Numbered from the stretch's first letter, positions 1 through 9,835 are shown. The stretch is 64,000 nucleotides of DNA from Mycobacterium sp. DL440 (GCF_011745145.1 NZ_CP050191.1:4295327-4359326); one strand, 5' to 3'. The notes: generated by a model from the letters alone, not told the origin. A program made the numbers and translations.

Positions 1-651
1 CCCGTTGCGGCGGGACCCAATGTCGACCCGTTCTGGCAGTGCCCGGAGCTGGTTCGTACTTTCCAGCCGTCAGATCTCGAACCCATGCTGATCGGGCCCG
101 AGGACGCACAGTCGATCGTCGGCGCCCTGGGCCTCACCGCAGGCAGCCCCGACACCGCTACCGACGCCGCATCTGCCACCGGCGATTCCGTCCCGCCGAA
201 CGGTTGTGCGCCCGTTGGTGATCCATCTGCGGCCCCGGCAGCCCTACCGCCGTATCCGGCCGCTGTGCCGGCGACGCGAGAGCGCGAGATCATCGGCGTC
301 GGCACTGGCGGCCGGATGTGGTTGCGGCAACGGGCCCTGACGTTCACCAACCCCGCCGAGGCCTCGGATTTCATGGCCCGCGTCCAGGATCACTGGGGCT
401 ACTGCGTGGGCAAGACGGTCGCGGTGAACCGGCACGATGAGGCCCAGCCCCGCATTCTCGGCGCACCCGGACTACAGGAAGGCATTCTGTCCACGCCTGA
501 TTCGGCATCGTCGAGCGCGACCCCGGACTGCACACAAGCCCTGGCCGCCAAGTCGAACATCGTCATCGCGGTCGATCTGTGCGGCGCGAAAGATCCTTCG
601 CGCGCCGTCGCCGTCGCCTACGCGATGCGGGAGCGGATCCCCACCGACTAG
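1..651 (+). CDS. Sensor-domain lipoprotein/PknH_C-like extracellular protein, 5' partial
   Basis: The reading frame is open from base 1 in the frame of the later ATG at 85, so the gene starts left of the window. The visible C-terminal 216 residues have the pattern of mycobacterial extracellular sensor domains (PknH C-terminal-like): two pairs of cysteines (around QCPE, YCVG, DCTQ, DLCG) and a WLRQRALTF-type strand. Such proteins are normally secreted or lipid-anchored. Function is unknown beyond the fold. It ends convergent with, and overlapping by 4 bp, the next gene. The family assignment rests on motif resemblance only. Confidence 0.6.
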   Translation, partial: PVAAGPNVDPFWQCPELVRTFQPSDLEPMLIGPEDAQSIVGALGLTAGSPDTATDAASATGDSVPPNGCAPVGDPSAAPAALPPYPAAVPATREREIIGVGTGGRMWLRQRALTFTNPAEASDFMARVQDHWGYCVGKTVAVNRHDEAQPRILGAPGLQEGILSTPDSASSSATPDCTQALAAKSNIVIAVDLCGAKDPSRAVAVAYAMRERIPTD

Positions 652-1565
652 TGCAGTGCGGCGGCCACCGCCCACAGCGCGGCCAGATCCTCCGGCTCGG
701 TCCGGATCGGGCTGAGCACCACGTCGGTGGCACCGGCGTCGAGGTAGCGCTGCAAGTGTGCACGCACCTGCTCCGCCGACCCGACCGCCGCCAGCTCCGT
801 GATGTCGGAAACCTGTTCGCGGGCAATAACTTTCTGATACGACGGAATGGTCTCATAGAACGCGAGCCGTTCCGCTGCGGCAGCCCGGGCAGCATCGACG
901 TCGTCGGCGACGAGTGCCGGCACCATGGCCACCACCCGCGGTTGCGGCCGGCCCACCGCCGTAGCCGCCGCGGTGATCGTCGGCACGATGAACTCCCCCA
1001 CGGTGCGCAGCCCGGCGAGGTACGGCAGTGTGCCATCGGCCAATTCACCGGTCACCCGAAGGGCCTTCGGCCCCATCGCGGCCACGTATACGGGGACCGG
1101 GGCACCACCGGGCACGTGCACGGGCAACTCCGGGCTCGCGGTGAACTCAGTGCCGTGGAAGTCGACCGCGCCGTCGTGGAGGATCGCGCGGAGCACCTCC
1201 AGGTGTTCCCGCAACCGGCCCACCGGATCCGGCCACACCGTGCCGAATGCCCGGTGCTCGGGCGGGTGCGAACCCAAGCCGAGTCCCAGAGTGAAATTGC
1301 CGTGCGTGCCGGCCTGCGCGGTCTGCGCCGCGGACGCCACCACGAGAGGGTGACGGGGATTCAGCGGCACCACTGACGTGCCGACGCCGAGACCAGGTAC
1401 CGCGGACCCGATCAACGCGGCCAGGGTGATGGCGTCGATGTCGAATTGCTGGGCCACCCAGATCTGACGGACCCCCGCCGCATACGCGGTGCGGGCCTCT
1501 GAGATCGCGGCATCGACGACATTGGGGGCGGAAGGGTTCAGGGCGAGGATGACTCCGGTCGGCAT
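648..1565 (-). CDS. LLM-class F420-dependent oxidoreductase
   Basis: A 305-residue TIM-barrel flavin/deazaflavin oxidoreductase of the luciferase-like family. Supporting features are an N-terminal strand, the segment VVPLNPRHPLVVASAAQTA typical of the F420 subgroup, LGLGLGSHPPEH (coenzyme loop), and the C-terminal YLDAGATDVVLSP motif. Mycobacteria have many such enzymes using F420H2 to reduce diverse substrates; the substrate here cannot be told. The ATG at 1565 gives the usual family length. The gene is isolated, with a 91-bp gap to the upstream SRPBCC gene on the same strand. Confidence 0.8.
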   Translation of the reverse strand: MPTGVILALNPSAPNVVDAAISEARTAYAAGVRQIWVAQQFDIDAITLAALIGSAVPGLGVGTSVVPLNPRHPLVVASAAQTAQAGTHGNFTLGLGLGSHPPEHRAFGTVWPDPVGRLREHLEVLRAILHDGAVDFHGTEFTASPELPVHVPGGAPVPVYVAAMGPKALRVTGELADGTLPYLAGLRTVGEFIVPTITAAATAVGRPQPRVVAMVPALVADDVDAARAAAAERLAFYETIPSYQKVIAREQVSDITELAAVGSAEQVRAHLQRYLDAGATDVVLSPIRTEPEDLAALWAVAAALH

Positions 1566-1656
1566 ACTCCCACCAACCGGCGGGGCAGTCGGACCTATTC
1601 CGTTCCGATCACGATGCGCCGGACTCTGGCGAGTTACGAATTCGACTGGGCGAAAA

Positions 1657-2100
1657 TTACCGACGCCGTGAATAAATCATGACGCGCCGCTGCAACCGTT
1701 CAATGGCGACGTCGAGAACGAGTGTCTTGGCGCGCTTGATGAGGAACTCCGGGATCGGCATCGCGAGGTCGACGATGATGTCGAACCGCACCCGCGTCCT
1801 GTCCACCTCGGGCGTCAGGTTGTATTCGACGTGCTGACCGCGCTGCTGCAGGTTGGGTTCGGCATCCCAGACCATCCAGTTGTCGCCCCAGTGGAACTCG
1901 AGCAGCTCTATGTCCGTGATGCCCATCAACCGCATCGTGGTCTTGACGTGGTGGGGCCTGCCGTCGGGATATCGGTCGATGACCTTGATGCGACGGTGCA
2001 CCGCAGACCAGGACGGCAGCGCGTCGACGTCGGCGAGCACCTCCATGATCGCCTCCGGCGAGGCCTCGAAGACCGCCTCGCGTGATGCCTGTACGGCCAC
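1657..2100 (-). CDS. SRPBCC (START-like) family protein
   Basis: A 147-residue protein of the polyketide cyclase/dehydrase-like SRPBCC fold: FEASPEAIMEVLADVDALPSW at the N-terminus, then a central sheet with DRTRVRFDIIVDLAMPIPEF and a C-terminal helix. It is a clear paralogue of the protein at 6764-7204 (same blocks: a VLADVDALPSW/VVADVEATPTW motif and a shared RVRFDI strand). Mycobacteria carry neighbouring copies near far and pdc (Rv0854, Rv0856, Rv0857 group). It probably binds a hydrophobic ligand; no enzyme activity can be assigned. Confidence 0.8.
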   Translation of the reverse strand: MAVQASREAVFEASPEAIMEVLADVDALPSWSAVHRRIKVIDRYPDGRPHHVKTTMRLMGITDIELLEFHWGDNWMVWDAEPNLQQRGQHVEYNLTPEVDRTRVRFDIIVDLAMPIPEFLIKRAKTLVLDVAIERLQRRVMIYSRRR

Positions 2101-2165
2101 GCCCCCAAATCTAGCGAAGTATCCCGCCCAATGCTGCGGTTCTTCGCTTTGAGGACCGCCAACAA

Positions 2166-3041
2166 TCAGTTGGGTTGCCGCGCAACGATCACCGGCGCGG
2201 TGGAGGAATGCACTACTGCGGAACTGACCGAGCCCAGCAGCATCCCGGCGAATCCACCCCGACCCCGGTTACCGACCACCACGAGCTGTGCGGTTTCGGC
2301 CTGGGCCAGCAGTTGGCGGGCCGGCTCATCGGGCATGACCACCCGCCGGACCGCGACGTCGGGATACCGCTCACCCCACCCGGCCAGCTGTTCGGCCAGC
2401 GCACGCTCGGCCTCGCTGCTCAGATCCTCCCACTTGACCGCGGGGAATTCGAAGTTCAGGTCCGTCCAGGTGTGAAGGACCACGAGCTCCACACCGCGCC
2501 GTGCCGCCTCGTCGAACGCGATCGCGGTGGCGAGCTCAGATGCGGGTGACCCGTCGACGCCGACCACCACGGGCGCCGTCGGCGGGCGTTCGTTCTCGGG
2601 AATCACCGCTACCGGACCGTGGGCGTGGTGCGCCAGGCTTGAGCTCACCGATCCGAGCAACCGGCGTCCCCATTTGCTGAGGCCGCGGGAACCGACCACC
2701 ACCAGATCGGCACGTCGGGAGTACTCGATCAGCGTGGCAACCGCATGCCCCGGAACAGCTTTCGCGACGACGTGAAGAGGATGTGCTCCAGCAGCCTCCA
2801 CGGCGACCCGTTGGGCGGCATCGAGGACGTCCTGACCCAGCTGGTCCTGATAATCCCAATATTCTTGGGGCAGAGCCACATCCAACCAGATCGGCGACAT
2901 GGCACCCGGCAGTGCGTGCACCAATGTGAGCTCCACGCCCCGCAAGGCCGCATCCCGCGCAGCCCACGCCACAGCGTTGTCCGATGCCGGCGACCCGTCA
3001 ACCCCGACGACGATGCCGTGCCGGGCGTCGTGTTCACTCAT
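2166..3041 (-). CDS. Universal stress protein, two USP domains
   Basis: A 291-residue protein with two tandem USP domains (about residues 8-145 and 155-288). Each starts with a GVDGSPAS segment and ends with an ATP-binding GxxG-x9-G(S/T) type motif (VVVGSRGLSKWGRRLLGSVS and VVVGNRGRGGFAGMLLGSVS). This is the usual mycobacterial double-domain form, often induced by hypoxia. It overlaps the 3' end of the adjacent USP gene by 8 bp, so the two are co-transcribed and translationally coupled. Confidence 0.9.
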   Translation of the reverse strand: MSEHDARHGIVVGVDGSPASDNAVAWAARDAALRGVELTLVHALPGAMSPIWLDVALPQEYWDYQDQLGQDVLDAAQRVAVEAAGAHPLHVVAKAVPGHAVATLIEYSRRADLVVVGSRGLSKWGRRLLGSVSSSLAHHAHGPVAVIPENERPPTAPVVVGVDGSPASELATAIAFDEAARRGVELVVLHTWTDLNFEFPAVKWEDLSSEAERALAEQLAGWGERYPDVAVRRVVMPDEPARQLLAQAETAQLVVVGNRGRGGFAGMLLGSVSSAVVHSSTAPVIVARQPN

Positions 3042-3933
3042 GCGAATCTCCTTGTGCCCGGCAGATCATCACCGGCACCGGGCTGTGGTGCAGCAAGTTC
3101 AGACTCGTCGAGCCGAGCAGCACGCCGGCCAGCGCATTGCGCCCGCGAGACCCGACCACCACCAGCCCCGAGTCCGCGACGTGCTTCAACAGCGCTTTGG
3201 CGGGTGAGTCCGGCTCGATGAAGCACTTGGCGACGACGGCGGGGTGTCGTTTGTAGTGGACATCGACGGTCTCGGTCAGCGCCGCCAGTTCGGCGGACTC
3301 CACGCCGTCCCAGTCGATCAGCAGTGGGATGGTGACACCGGTCTCGGCCGGGGCGGCCAGCGACAGCGACCGCACCGCCGTGAGCGCCAGTCCGAACCGC
3401 TCCGCGAATTCGAACGCCGTGCTCAGCGCGGCCTGCGCGGCGGGACTGTCGTCGACCCCGACGACGACCGGGCCGTCCGCCGGGGCGACCCGGTCCCCGC
3501 GGAAGGCGACCACCGGGCACGCGGCCCGCGTCGCCACGGCCAGTGCCGTCGACCCGATCAACAGGGCCGCCGCCGGTGTCACCGTCTTACTGCCGAGGAC
3601 GACGAGCCGCGCCTCCCGGCTGGCCTCGATCAGCACCTGGTCGGCGGGTTCGTTGAACGAGACCGTGGACACCGACAGCTCGGGATGATCGGCGCGCACG
3701 GCCTCATCCGCGGCCTTGAGGAACGCTTCTGCCATGTCGCGCTGATACGACATCATCGCCGCGGTCAGGGCGGCCGCGGTCTGGGTCAGATTGCGGCCGA
3801 TGGACGGCAGGGCGTGCACGATGCGCAGCGGCGCGCCGAGCCGCGCGGCGACCGCGCCGGCCCAGCGAGCCGCGTCGAGTGCGGCGTCGCTGCCGTTGAT
3901 TCCGACTACTACTGGTGCGTCCGAGGAAGTCAC
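3034..3933 (-). CDS. Universal stress protein, two USP domains
   Basis: A 299-residue paralogue of the downstream USP gene. Domain one begins VVVGINGSDAALDAARWAG and domain two VVVGVDDSPAAQAALSTAF. The second domain keeps the nucleotide loop VVVGSRGRNALAGVLLGSTS, whereas the first has a divergent loop (VVLGSKTVTPAAALLIGST), so nucleotide binding may be limited to the C-terminal domain. It is the first gene of the two-gene operon. In mycobacteria such genes are commonly under DosR control, but no clear DosR box was found in the 60 bp upstream. Confidence 0.88.
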   Translation of the reverse strand: MTSSDAPVVVGINGSDAALDAARWAGAVAARLGAPLRIVHALPSIGRNLTQTAAALTAAMMSYQRDMAEAFLKAADEAVRADHPELSVSTVSFNEPADQVLIEASREARLVVLGSKTVTPAAALLIGSTALAVATRAACPVVAFRGDRVAPADGPVVVGVDDSPAAQAALSTAFEFAERFGLALTAVRSLSLAAPAETGVTIPLLIDWDGVESAELAALTETVDVHYKRHPAVVAKCFIEPDSPAKALLKHVADSGLVVVGSRGRNALAGVLLGSTSLNLLHHSPVPVMICRAQGDSHE

Positions 3934-3992
3934 ACCCTCATCGTGGCTGCTTCCGCGCCCGATCGCCAGGGCACAAAGGCCCTAGGTGCCGG

Positions 3993-5075
3993 TCAGGCCC
4001 AGCCGATGTCGGTGATGTCGGTGCTCGACTGGGGCGGCCGGCCGGGCGTTCCCGGCGAGGTCCGCGAGAACCGCGGGGCCGGGGCCGCCTGGGCTACACC
4101 GTCCACGGTGACCAGGGTCGACCGGGCCAGCAGATGCTCGCCCTCGGCAGCCTCACCCCAGGTGAGCACCGGCGTCACACACGCGTCGGTACCCGCGAAG
4201 ATCTTGGTCCACTCGTCGCGGGTCTTGGTGGCGAACCGCTCGGTGAAGATGGCCCGCATCTCGTCATACCGGGCCAGTTCGAACTGCCCGGGGATCTCGG
4301 CGGCTTCCAAACCGAGACCGGCCACCAGCTGCGCGAAGAACTGCGGCTCGATCGAACCGACGGCCATGTAGCCACCGTCGGACGTCTCGTAGGTCCGGTA
4401 GTACGGGGCGCCGCCGTCCAGCAGGAACGACTCGCGTTCGTCGCGCAACGATCCGGTGGCCCGCATCGTCCACATCATCTGCGCCAGCATGCTGACCCCA
4501 TCGACCATCGCGGCATCGATCACCTGCCCCTTTCCGGAGCGTTCCCGTTCGTACAGCGCGGCGACGATGCCGATCAACACCAGCATCGAGCCACCACCGA
4601 AATCGGCAACCAGGTTGAGCGGTGCCACCGGCGGGCGGTCGCGGTAGCCGATCGCGCTCAGCGCGCCGGTCTGCGACAGGTAGTTGATGTCGTGGCCCGC
4701 CGTGGTGGCCAGCGGCCCGTCCTGGCCCCAGCCGGTGATCCGGGCGAAGATCAGCCGTGGGTTGACGGCCTCACACTCGGCCGGCCCGATACCGAGACGT
4801 TCGCAGGTGCCGGGACGGAAACAGTCCAGCAGCACATCGGCTTTGGCGACCAGGTCCAACAGCTTGCCGGGCTCGGACTTGACGTCCAGGTCCACGATGC
4901 GCTTGCCGCGGTGCATCAGGTCGACGTTCTCGGCAGGCATGGTCAGGCCACCGGGACGGCGGACCCGCACCACGTCGGCACCCAGGTCCGAGAGCATCAT
5001 CGCGGCGTGCGGTCCGGGGCCGATGCCCCCGAGTTCGATAACTCGCACTCCGGCGAGCGGTCCGGTGTTGGTCAT
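3993..5075 (-). CDS. far: CaiB/BaiF family CoA transferase/alpha-methylacyl-CoA racemase-like
   Basis: A 360-residue class III CoA-transferase family protein. The N-terminus [20 protein letters not shown] and the segments [19 protein letters not shown] and LRPG-like [12 protein letters not shown] are diagnostic. It lies beside pdc and an SRPBCC gene exactly as far (Rv0855) does in M. tuberculosis, and its sequence resembles the alpha-methylacyl-CoA racemase subgroup, which epimerises branched-chain fatty acyl-CoAs. ATG 5075 was chosen over the in-frame GTG at 5084. It is divergent from pdc with only 17 bp between the start codons. Confidence 0.88.
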   Translation of the reverse strand: MTNTGPLAGVRVIELGGIGPGPHAAMMLSDLGADVVRVRRPGGLTMPAENVDLMHRGKRIVDLDVKSEPGKLLDLVAKADVLLDCFRPGTCERLGIGPAECEAVNPRLIFARITGWGQDGPLATTAGHDINYLSQTGALSAIGYRDRPPVAPLNLVADFGGGSMLVLIGIVAALYERERSGKGQVIDAAMVDGVSMLAQMMWTMRATGSLRDERESFLLDGGAPYYRTYETSDGGYMAVGSIEPQFFAQLVAGLGLEAAEIPGQFELARYDEMRAIFTERFATKTRDEWTKIFAGTDACVTPVLTWGEAAEGEHLLARSTLVTVDGVAQAAPAPRFSRTSPGTPGRPPQSSTDITDIGWA

Positions 5076-5092
5076 GCGAGGCACACTAAGGC

Positions 5093-6760
5093 ATGGGCGA
5101 AAACGGCTACACCGTCGGCGACTACCTGCTGGACCGGCTCGCCGAACTGGGGGTGACCGAGGTATTCGGCGTCCCCGGCGACTATCAGCTGGAGTTCCTC
5201 GACCACATCCTCACCCACCCCACACTCCGCTGGGTGGGTGGCGCCAACGAGCTCAACGCCGGCTATGCCGCCGATGGCTACGGTCGGCTACGCGGCATGG
5301 CCGCCCTGGTCACCACATTCGGGGTCGGTGAGTTGTCGGCGGCGAATGCGATCGCCGGCAGTTACGCCGAACATGTGCCGGTGGTGCACATCGTCGGCGC
5401 GCCGTCCAAGGATTCCCAGGCGGCACGTCGGATCGTGCACCACACCTTGGGCGACGGGGACTTCGATCACTTTCTGCGGATCAGTCGCGAGATCACCTGC
5501 GCCCAGGCGAATCTGGTGCCCGCGACGGCGACACGCGAGATCGACCGGGTGCTCTCAGAGGTCCGCGAACAGAAGCGGCCCGGCTACCTGCTGATCGCGA
5601 CCGATGTGGCCCGGTTCCCCACCGAGCCTCCCGCCGCACCGCTGCCCCGCTACACCGGCGGCACCAGCCCGCGCGCACTGTCGATGTTCACCGCGGCGGC
5701 CGCCGAGATGATCGCAGACCACCGGCTCACCGTGCTCGCCGATTTCCTGGTACACCGCCTGGACTGCGTCGACGAGCTCAATGCGCTACTGGCGGCCGAC
5801 ACGGTCGGGCACGCCACGTTGATGTGGGGCAAGAGCCTGGTCGACGAGAGCTCACCTAGCTATCTGGGTATCTATGCCGGTGCGGCCAGCGAGGATTCGG
5901 TGCGCGAGGCGATCGAGGGCGCCCCGGTGCTGGTGACCGCGGGCGTGTTGTTCACCGACATGGTCAGCGGATTCTTCAGCCAACGCATCGACCCGGCCCG
6001 CACCATCGACATCGGCGTCAACCAGAGTGTGGTGGCCGGGCAGGTCTACGCCCCGCTCGACATGTCGGCCGCGCTCGGCGCCGTCACCGCGATCCTTACC
6101 GAGCGCGGCATCACCTCACCGGCGCTGCCCCCGCTCCCCATTCGGACGCACACCGACCCACCCGGACGCGATGCCGCGTTGACCCAGGAAACCTTGTGGG
6201 ACAGGCTTTCTGAGGCCCTCACCCCCGGCAATGTGGTACTTGCCGATCAGGGCACGTCGTTCTACGGGATGGCCGGACACCGATTGGCTTCGGGAGTGAC
6301 GTTCATCGGCCAACCACTGTGGGGTTCGATCGGCTACACCCTGCCTGCCGCAGTCGGCGCCGGACTCGCCGACCGGGACCGGCGCACGGTACTGCTGATC
6401 GGCGACGGCGCCGCGCAGCTGACCGTCCAGGAACTCGGAGCGTTCGGTCGTGAGGGCCTGGCCCCGGTCGTGGTGGTGGTCAACAACGACGGCTACACCG
6501 TCGAACGCGCAATCCACGGTGTCACAGCCGAATACAACGACATCACCGGTTGGCGCTGGACAGAGCTGCCCGCCGCGCTCGGCGTCCCCGATGCGCTCAC
6601 TTTCCGGGTCAGCACCTACGGCGAACTCGACGATGCGTTGACAGCCGCGGCGGCCACTCCGGACCGCATGGTGTTCGTCGAGGTGATGCTGGGCCGGATG
6701 GACATCCCGCCGCTGCTGACCGAGTTGGCGCAGTCCGCGTCGGACGCCAACTCAAGCTGA
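5093..6760 (+). CDS. pdc: Thiamine-diphosphate-dependent 2-keto acid decarboxylase
   Basis: A 555-residue ThDP enzyme of the pyruvate/indolepyruvate decarboxylase group. The N-terminal Pyr domain carries the glutamate motif in [17 protein letters not shown], followed by the central domain and a C-terminal PP domain whose Mg-ThDP motif runs from G437-D-G439 to N464-N465. Length and architecture match M. tuberculosis Pdc (Rv0853c), which decarboxylates branched-chain and aromatic 2-keto acids. The far neighbour may process the resulting branched-chain acids, but that link is only inferred from position. Confidence 0.92.
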   Translation: MGENGYTVGDYLLDRLAELGVTEVFGVPGDYQLEFLDHILTHPTLRWVGGANELNAGYAADGYGRLRGMAALVTTFGVGELSAANAIAGSYAEHVPVVHIVGAPSKDSQAARRIVHHTLGDGDFDHFLRISREITCAQANLVPATATREIDRVLSEVREQKRPGYLLIATDVARFPTEPPAAPLPRYTGGTSPRALSMFTAAAAEMIADHRLTVLADFLVHRLDCVDELNALLAADTVGHATLMWGKSLVDESSPSYLGIYAGAASEDSVREAIEGAPVLVTAGVLFTDMVSGFFSQRIDPARTIDIGVNQSVVAGQVYAPLDMSAALGAVTAILTERGITSPALPPLPIRTHTDPPGRDAALTQETLWDRLSEALTPGNVVLADQGTSFYGMAGHRLASGVTFIGQPLWGSIGYTLPAAVGAGLADRDRRTVLLIGDGAAQLTVQELGAFGREGLAPVVVVVNNDGYTVERAIHGVTAEYNDITGWRWTELPAALGVPDALTFRVSTYGELDDALTAAAATPDRMVFVEVMLGRMDIPPLLTELAQSASDANSS

Positions 6761-6763
6761 GGG

Positions 6764-7204
6764 CTAGCCCTTCTTGACCTTGAGCACCTGCTTGCGCAGG
6801 CCTTCGGTGGCTGTCTCGACGCCGCCCTTCATGGTCCGCTTGAGGATGAAGCCCGGCAGCGGCACCGACAGATCGATGGAGATGTCGAACCGGACCTTGG
6901 TCTTGTCACCGTCGGGGGTCAGCGTGTAGCTGGCGTCCTGGGCCTTGAGCTGGCCGGCCCGCACCAACGTCCAGCTGACCTTGTTCTCGCTCCAGGTGTA
7001 CTCGATCACCTGCTCATCGGTCAGCCCGGCGGCCTTGACCGTCATCTTCACCTGCTTGGGCCGGCCGTCGTCGTAGGACTCGAGGATCTCCGCGCGCTGG
7101 TATTGGGGCGACCAGGTGGGCGTCGCCTCGACATCGGCGACGACGTCGAGGATCTCCTGTGGGGTCGCCTCGATCACTACTTCACGGGAATCGCTGGTTG
7201 CCAT
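6764..7204 (-). CDS. SRPBCC (START-like) family protein
   Basis: A 146-residue SRPBCC-fold protein, orthologous by position and sequence pattern to Rv0854 beside pdc. Blocks include VIEATPQEILDVVADVEAT, the DKTKVRFDISIDLSVPLPGF strand-helix, and a lysine-rich C-terminus. It is convergent with pdc, with stop codons 3 bp apart, so the two transcripts must overlap. Its paralogue at 1657-2100 suggests duplication around the far-pdc locus. It is likely a hydrophobic ligand binder; no catalytic residues can be assigned. Confidence 0.83.
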   Translation of the reverse strand: MATSDSREVVIEATPQEILDVVADVEATPTWSPQYQRAEILESYDDGRPKQVKMTVKAAGLTDEQVIEYTWSENKVSWTLVRAGQLKAQDASYTLTPDGDKTKVRFDISIDLSVPLPGFILKRTMKGGVETATEGLRKQVLKVKKG

Positions 7205-7237
7205 GCGGCGAGATTACCCGGGGCTAGGCTCACCGAT

Positions 7238-7585
7238 ATGAGTAATCCGGTCGATCCGACCGCCCTCCCCAGCGGCACCGGATGCGCGGAGTGCACCGCC
7301 GCTGGTGGCTGGTGGGTCCATCTGCGGCGCTGTGCGGCATGCGGGCATATCGGTTGCTGTGATGATTCGTTGGCCCGTCACGCGTCGGCGCATTGGCGCG
7401 AGACCGGGCATCCGATCATCCGCTCCTTCGAGCCGGGCGAGGACTGGTTCTGGGACTTCGAGACCAACCAGTACTACGACGGGCCCGAGCTTGCCCCGCC
7501 ACAGCATCATCCGGAAGACCAGCCGGCACCGGGGCCGAAGGGGCAGGTGCCCAAGGACTGGGTCCATCAGCTGAACAACCGTTAG
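7238..7585 (+). CDS. UBP-type (ZnF-UBP) zinc finger protein
   Basis: A 115-residue protein whose central part matches the ZnF-UBP domain: Cys pairs in GCAECTAAGG and CAACGHIGCCDDS, then a histidine run ARHASAHWRETGHPIIRSFEPGE. In eukaryotes the domain binds the ubiquitin C-terminus; the bacterial stand-alone copies have no established role. ATG 7238 follows a 33-bp gap from the divergent SRPBCC gene. Its stop overlaps that of the FAD oxidoreductase on the other strand by 4 bp. Confidence 0.87.
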   Translation: MSNPVDPTALPSGTGCAECTAAGGWWVHLRRCAACGHIGCCDDSLARHASAHWRETGHPIIRSFEPGEDWFWDFETNQYYDGPELAPPQHHPEDQPAPGPKGQVPKDWVHQLNNR

Positions 7586-9138
7586 TCGCCCAGCACCGCC
7601 ATGGCGGCGTTATAGCCGGGGATGAAGGTGATTCCCGGGCCACCGTGGCAGCCCGCGCTGGCCAGATACAGACCGTCAATGGGAATCGATTGACCGACAT
7701 ACCCTTTGGGTCCGGGGCGGTTGGGACCCATCTGCTCCGGATGGATCAGGCCGTGGCAGTAGTCGCCGCCCGGCGCACCGAACATCGTGCCCATGTGGCG
7801 CGGCGTGAAGGTGGTGTGCCGGAGGATCCGCCGCTCGAAATCCGGTGCCAGCCGGGCGATCTTCTCGATGACCCGTCGGCCCATCTCCTCCTTGAGCTCG
7901 CCGTAACCGGATGCCGACTCCTCGACCGGGAACCACAGCGCGAACGCCGAGGCGGCATGTTTGCCTTCCGGGGCCAGCGTCGAATCATGGGCCGACGGGA
8001 TCTGGAAGGCGATCGCGGGATCGGCGGGCACGATCCCGCGGCGGGCATCCTGCCACTGCTGCTGCAGTTCTTCCGGAGTGCTGAAAAGGCCGATCGCAGC
8101 TTGCATTCCAGGGTCGTTGAGCATTTCGTAGGGGGCCTCGAAGGTGGGGGCTCCGTCGAGAGCGAAATGCATCTGCAGATAGCTGCCGCGATGGTCGATG
8201 CGGATGAACCGTTCGCGCACCTCGGCGGGCAGCGCCTCAGGATCGACAAGCTTGGTGACCGTGGTGTCCGGGGCGATCGCCGACACCACGACGGGCGCAG
8301 TGATGGTGGTTCCGTCGGCCAGTCGCACTCCGGTGATCCGGCCGTCGTCGACCGATATCCGGTCGACGCTGCTGCGCAACCGCAGCTCACCCCCGGCGGC
8401 GGTGAGCAGGGCGTGCAGATGTTCGGTGAGGGCGCCGATCCCGCCCGCCAGTTTCTTCATCAGCACGGCGTTCGCGTCTGGCACCGCCAGGCCGTAGGCC
8501 AGGGCGGCCGCGCTGCCCGGTGTCTCGGGCCCGCGGTATGTGGTGTTGACCGCAAGGAAGGCCAGCATGCCGCGAAGCGCACCGTGCTTGTCCTTGTCCG
8601 GCAGGTAGCGGTCCAGGACATCGCTGACCGATCCGAACAGCAGGTCATCGATGGCGGCGCGTTCGGATTCTGTTGCCGCGCAGGCATACATCTCGTCGAG
8701 CGTGCGGGGCAGGCGGCCCGCGTCGAACCGGCCGAGCGCCCGGGTGGGCGCCAGACTCCAGGCCATCAGGCCCGCCATGCCTGCCACTGCGTCGGCGCCG
8801 TGAACCTCGCCGAGGTGGCCCAGCATCTTCATCGGGTCGGCGTAGTAGACCACCGGCGGATCACCGATTCCGCGCAGCGAAACCGACATGACCTCCAGGT
8901 CCACCGTCGGCAAGGTGTCCAGACCGAGCTCGGCACTGACCACGGCCGAGGTGGGGAACTGCAACGACCCGGCGATCTCGAAGCGGTAGCCGTCGAACAG
9001 CTCCACGGTCGAGGCCATCCCGCCGGCATATCGCTTGGCCTCCAGGCACAGGGTGCGCATTCCCGCCCGCGCCAACAGGGCCGCCGCGGCCAGCCCGTTG
9101 TGCCCGGCGCCGATCACGATCACGTCGTAGTCCGCCAT
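7582..9138 (-). CDS. Phytoene desaturase-like FAD-dependent oxidoreductase
   Basis: A 518-residue NAD(P)/FAD-dependent oxidoreductase of the phytoene dehydrogenase/amine oxidase superfamily. The N-terminal Rossmann motif is VIVIGAGHNGLAAAALLARA, and the C-terminal FAD motif region reads LYLASAGCHGGPGITFIPGY. The start is ATG 9138; a longer reading from 9183 would run through a palindromic operator. Just upstream is a perfect inverted repeat also found before the adjacent tetR, so it is almost certainly controlled by that repressor. The substrate is unknown; other family members act on carotenoids, retinoids or hydrophobic alcohols. Confidence 0.88.
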   Translation of the reverse strand: MADYDVIVIGAGHNGLAAAALLARAGMRTLCLEAKRYAGGMASTVELFDGYRFEIAGSLQFPTSAVVSAELGLDTLPTVDLEVMSVSLRGIGDPPVVYYADPMKMLGHLGEVHGADAVAGMAGLMAWSLAPTRALGRFDAGRLPRTLDEMYACAATESERAAIDDLLFGSVSDVLDRYLPDKDKHGALRGMLAFLAVNTTYRGPETPGSAAALAYGLAVPDANAVLMKKLAGGIGALTEHLHALLTAAGGELRLRSSVDRISVDDGRITGVRLADGTTITAPVVVSAIAPDTTVTKLVDPEALPAEVRERFIRIDHRGSYLQMHFALDGAPTFEAPYEMLNDPGMQAAIGLFSTPEELQQQWQDARRGIVPADPAIAFQIPSAHDSTLAPEGKHAASAFALWFPVEESASGYGELKEEMGRRVIEKIARLAPDFERRILRHTTFTPRHMGTMFGAPGGDYCHGLIHPEQMGPNRPGPKGYVGQSIPIDGLYLASAGCHGGPGITFIPGYNAAMAVLGD

Positions 9139-9163
9139 CGCTTGAGGCTGACACCGACCCCGA

Positions 9164-9187
9164 TGTTTTGTCAATAATGACAAAACA
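9164..9187. promoter_or_regulatory. TetR-family operator, perfect 10-bp inverted repeat
   Basis: Half-sites TGTTTTGTCA (9164-9173) and TGACAAAACA (9178-9187) are separated by ATAA. The site lies 26 bp upstream of the FAD oxidoreductase start and overlaps its promoter region. The same core (TGTCAATA-n-TGACAAAAC) recurs at 9836, upstream of the tetR gene. The shared sequence supports one repressor acting on both promoters. Confidence 0.8.
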
Positions 9188-9189
9188 GA

Positions 9190-9795
9190 TCAAGCGAAGC
9201 CCGACCGCAGCGCTTCCAGCGCAGCCCGGCACAGCCGCGCCAACTCCGGCAGCGACCGCTCACCCGCGTCGTTACCCACCATCCACAACTCCATGGCACC
9301 GAAGACCGAGGCCGCGACGCACCTGGCGGTGACCACGATCCGCAATCGTTCATCACCCTGCAGTCCACCACCGTGGCGGGCGACCAGCAGATCGGCGATC
9401 GCGTCGGCGAAGTCGGATTCAACCTGGCGGATGTGGCGCACGATCCGGTCCGGGTCGAGTTCCGCGGCGCGCATGCTGGCGATCTTGGTCACCGCGTCGA
9501 CGTCATACGGGAAGGCCAGGATGGCCGACTGCACCGAGTCGAGGATTGATTCGGACGCCGGCCGTTCGGCCAGCGCGGCACGGAACCAATGCAGGCCGGC
9601 GTCGTAATCGGCAAACAGCAGATCGTGCTTGGACGCGAAGTGCCGGTAGAACGTGCGCAGGGAGACCCCGGCGTCGGCGGCGATCTGTTCGGCTGACGTG
9701 TCCTCGACCCCCTGAGCCAGGAAGCGCACCAACGCGGCCTGCCGCAGCGCCTCCCGAGTCCGTTCACTGCGCGCGGTCTGCGCGGGCCTGGCCAT
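9190..9795 (-). CDS. TetR family transcriptional repressor
   Basis: A 201-residue regulator. The N-terminal helix-turn-helix spans about residues 15-62 (EQIAADAGVSLRTFYRHF), and the C-terminal ligand domain is helical and divergent. The gene lies between the FAD oxidoreductase it probably controls (same strand, downstream) and the DUF2834 membrane protein gene (divergent). Matching palindromes lie at 9164-9187 and 9836-9849, the first before the oxidoreductase and the second between tetR and the DUF2834 gene. This is the classic layout of autoregulation plus local target control. Confidence 0.92.
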   Translation of the reverse strand: MARPAQTARSERTREALRQAALVRFLAQGVEDTSAEQIAADAGVSLRTFYRHFASKHDLLFADYDAGLHWFRAALAERPASESILDSVQSAILAFPYDVDAVTKIASMRAAELDPDRIVRHIRQVESDFADAIADLLVARHGGGLQGDERLRIVVTARCVAASVFGAMELWMVGNDAGERSLPELARLCRAALEALRSGFA

Positions 9796-9835
9796 GCCGG
9801 TGAAGTTACCGCATCCACAAGTCGTACCGTCCTAA

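Noticed and set aside
7393..9177. 594-codon open frame on the plus strand
   Set aside because: It is the antisense shadow of the FAD oxidoreductase, which has clear FAD motifs; high G+C makes long empty frames common.
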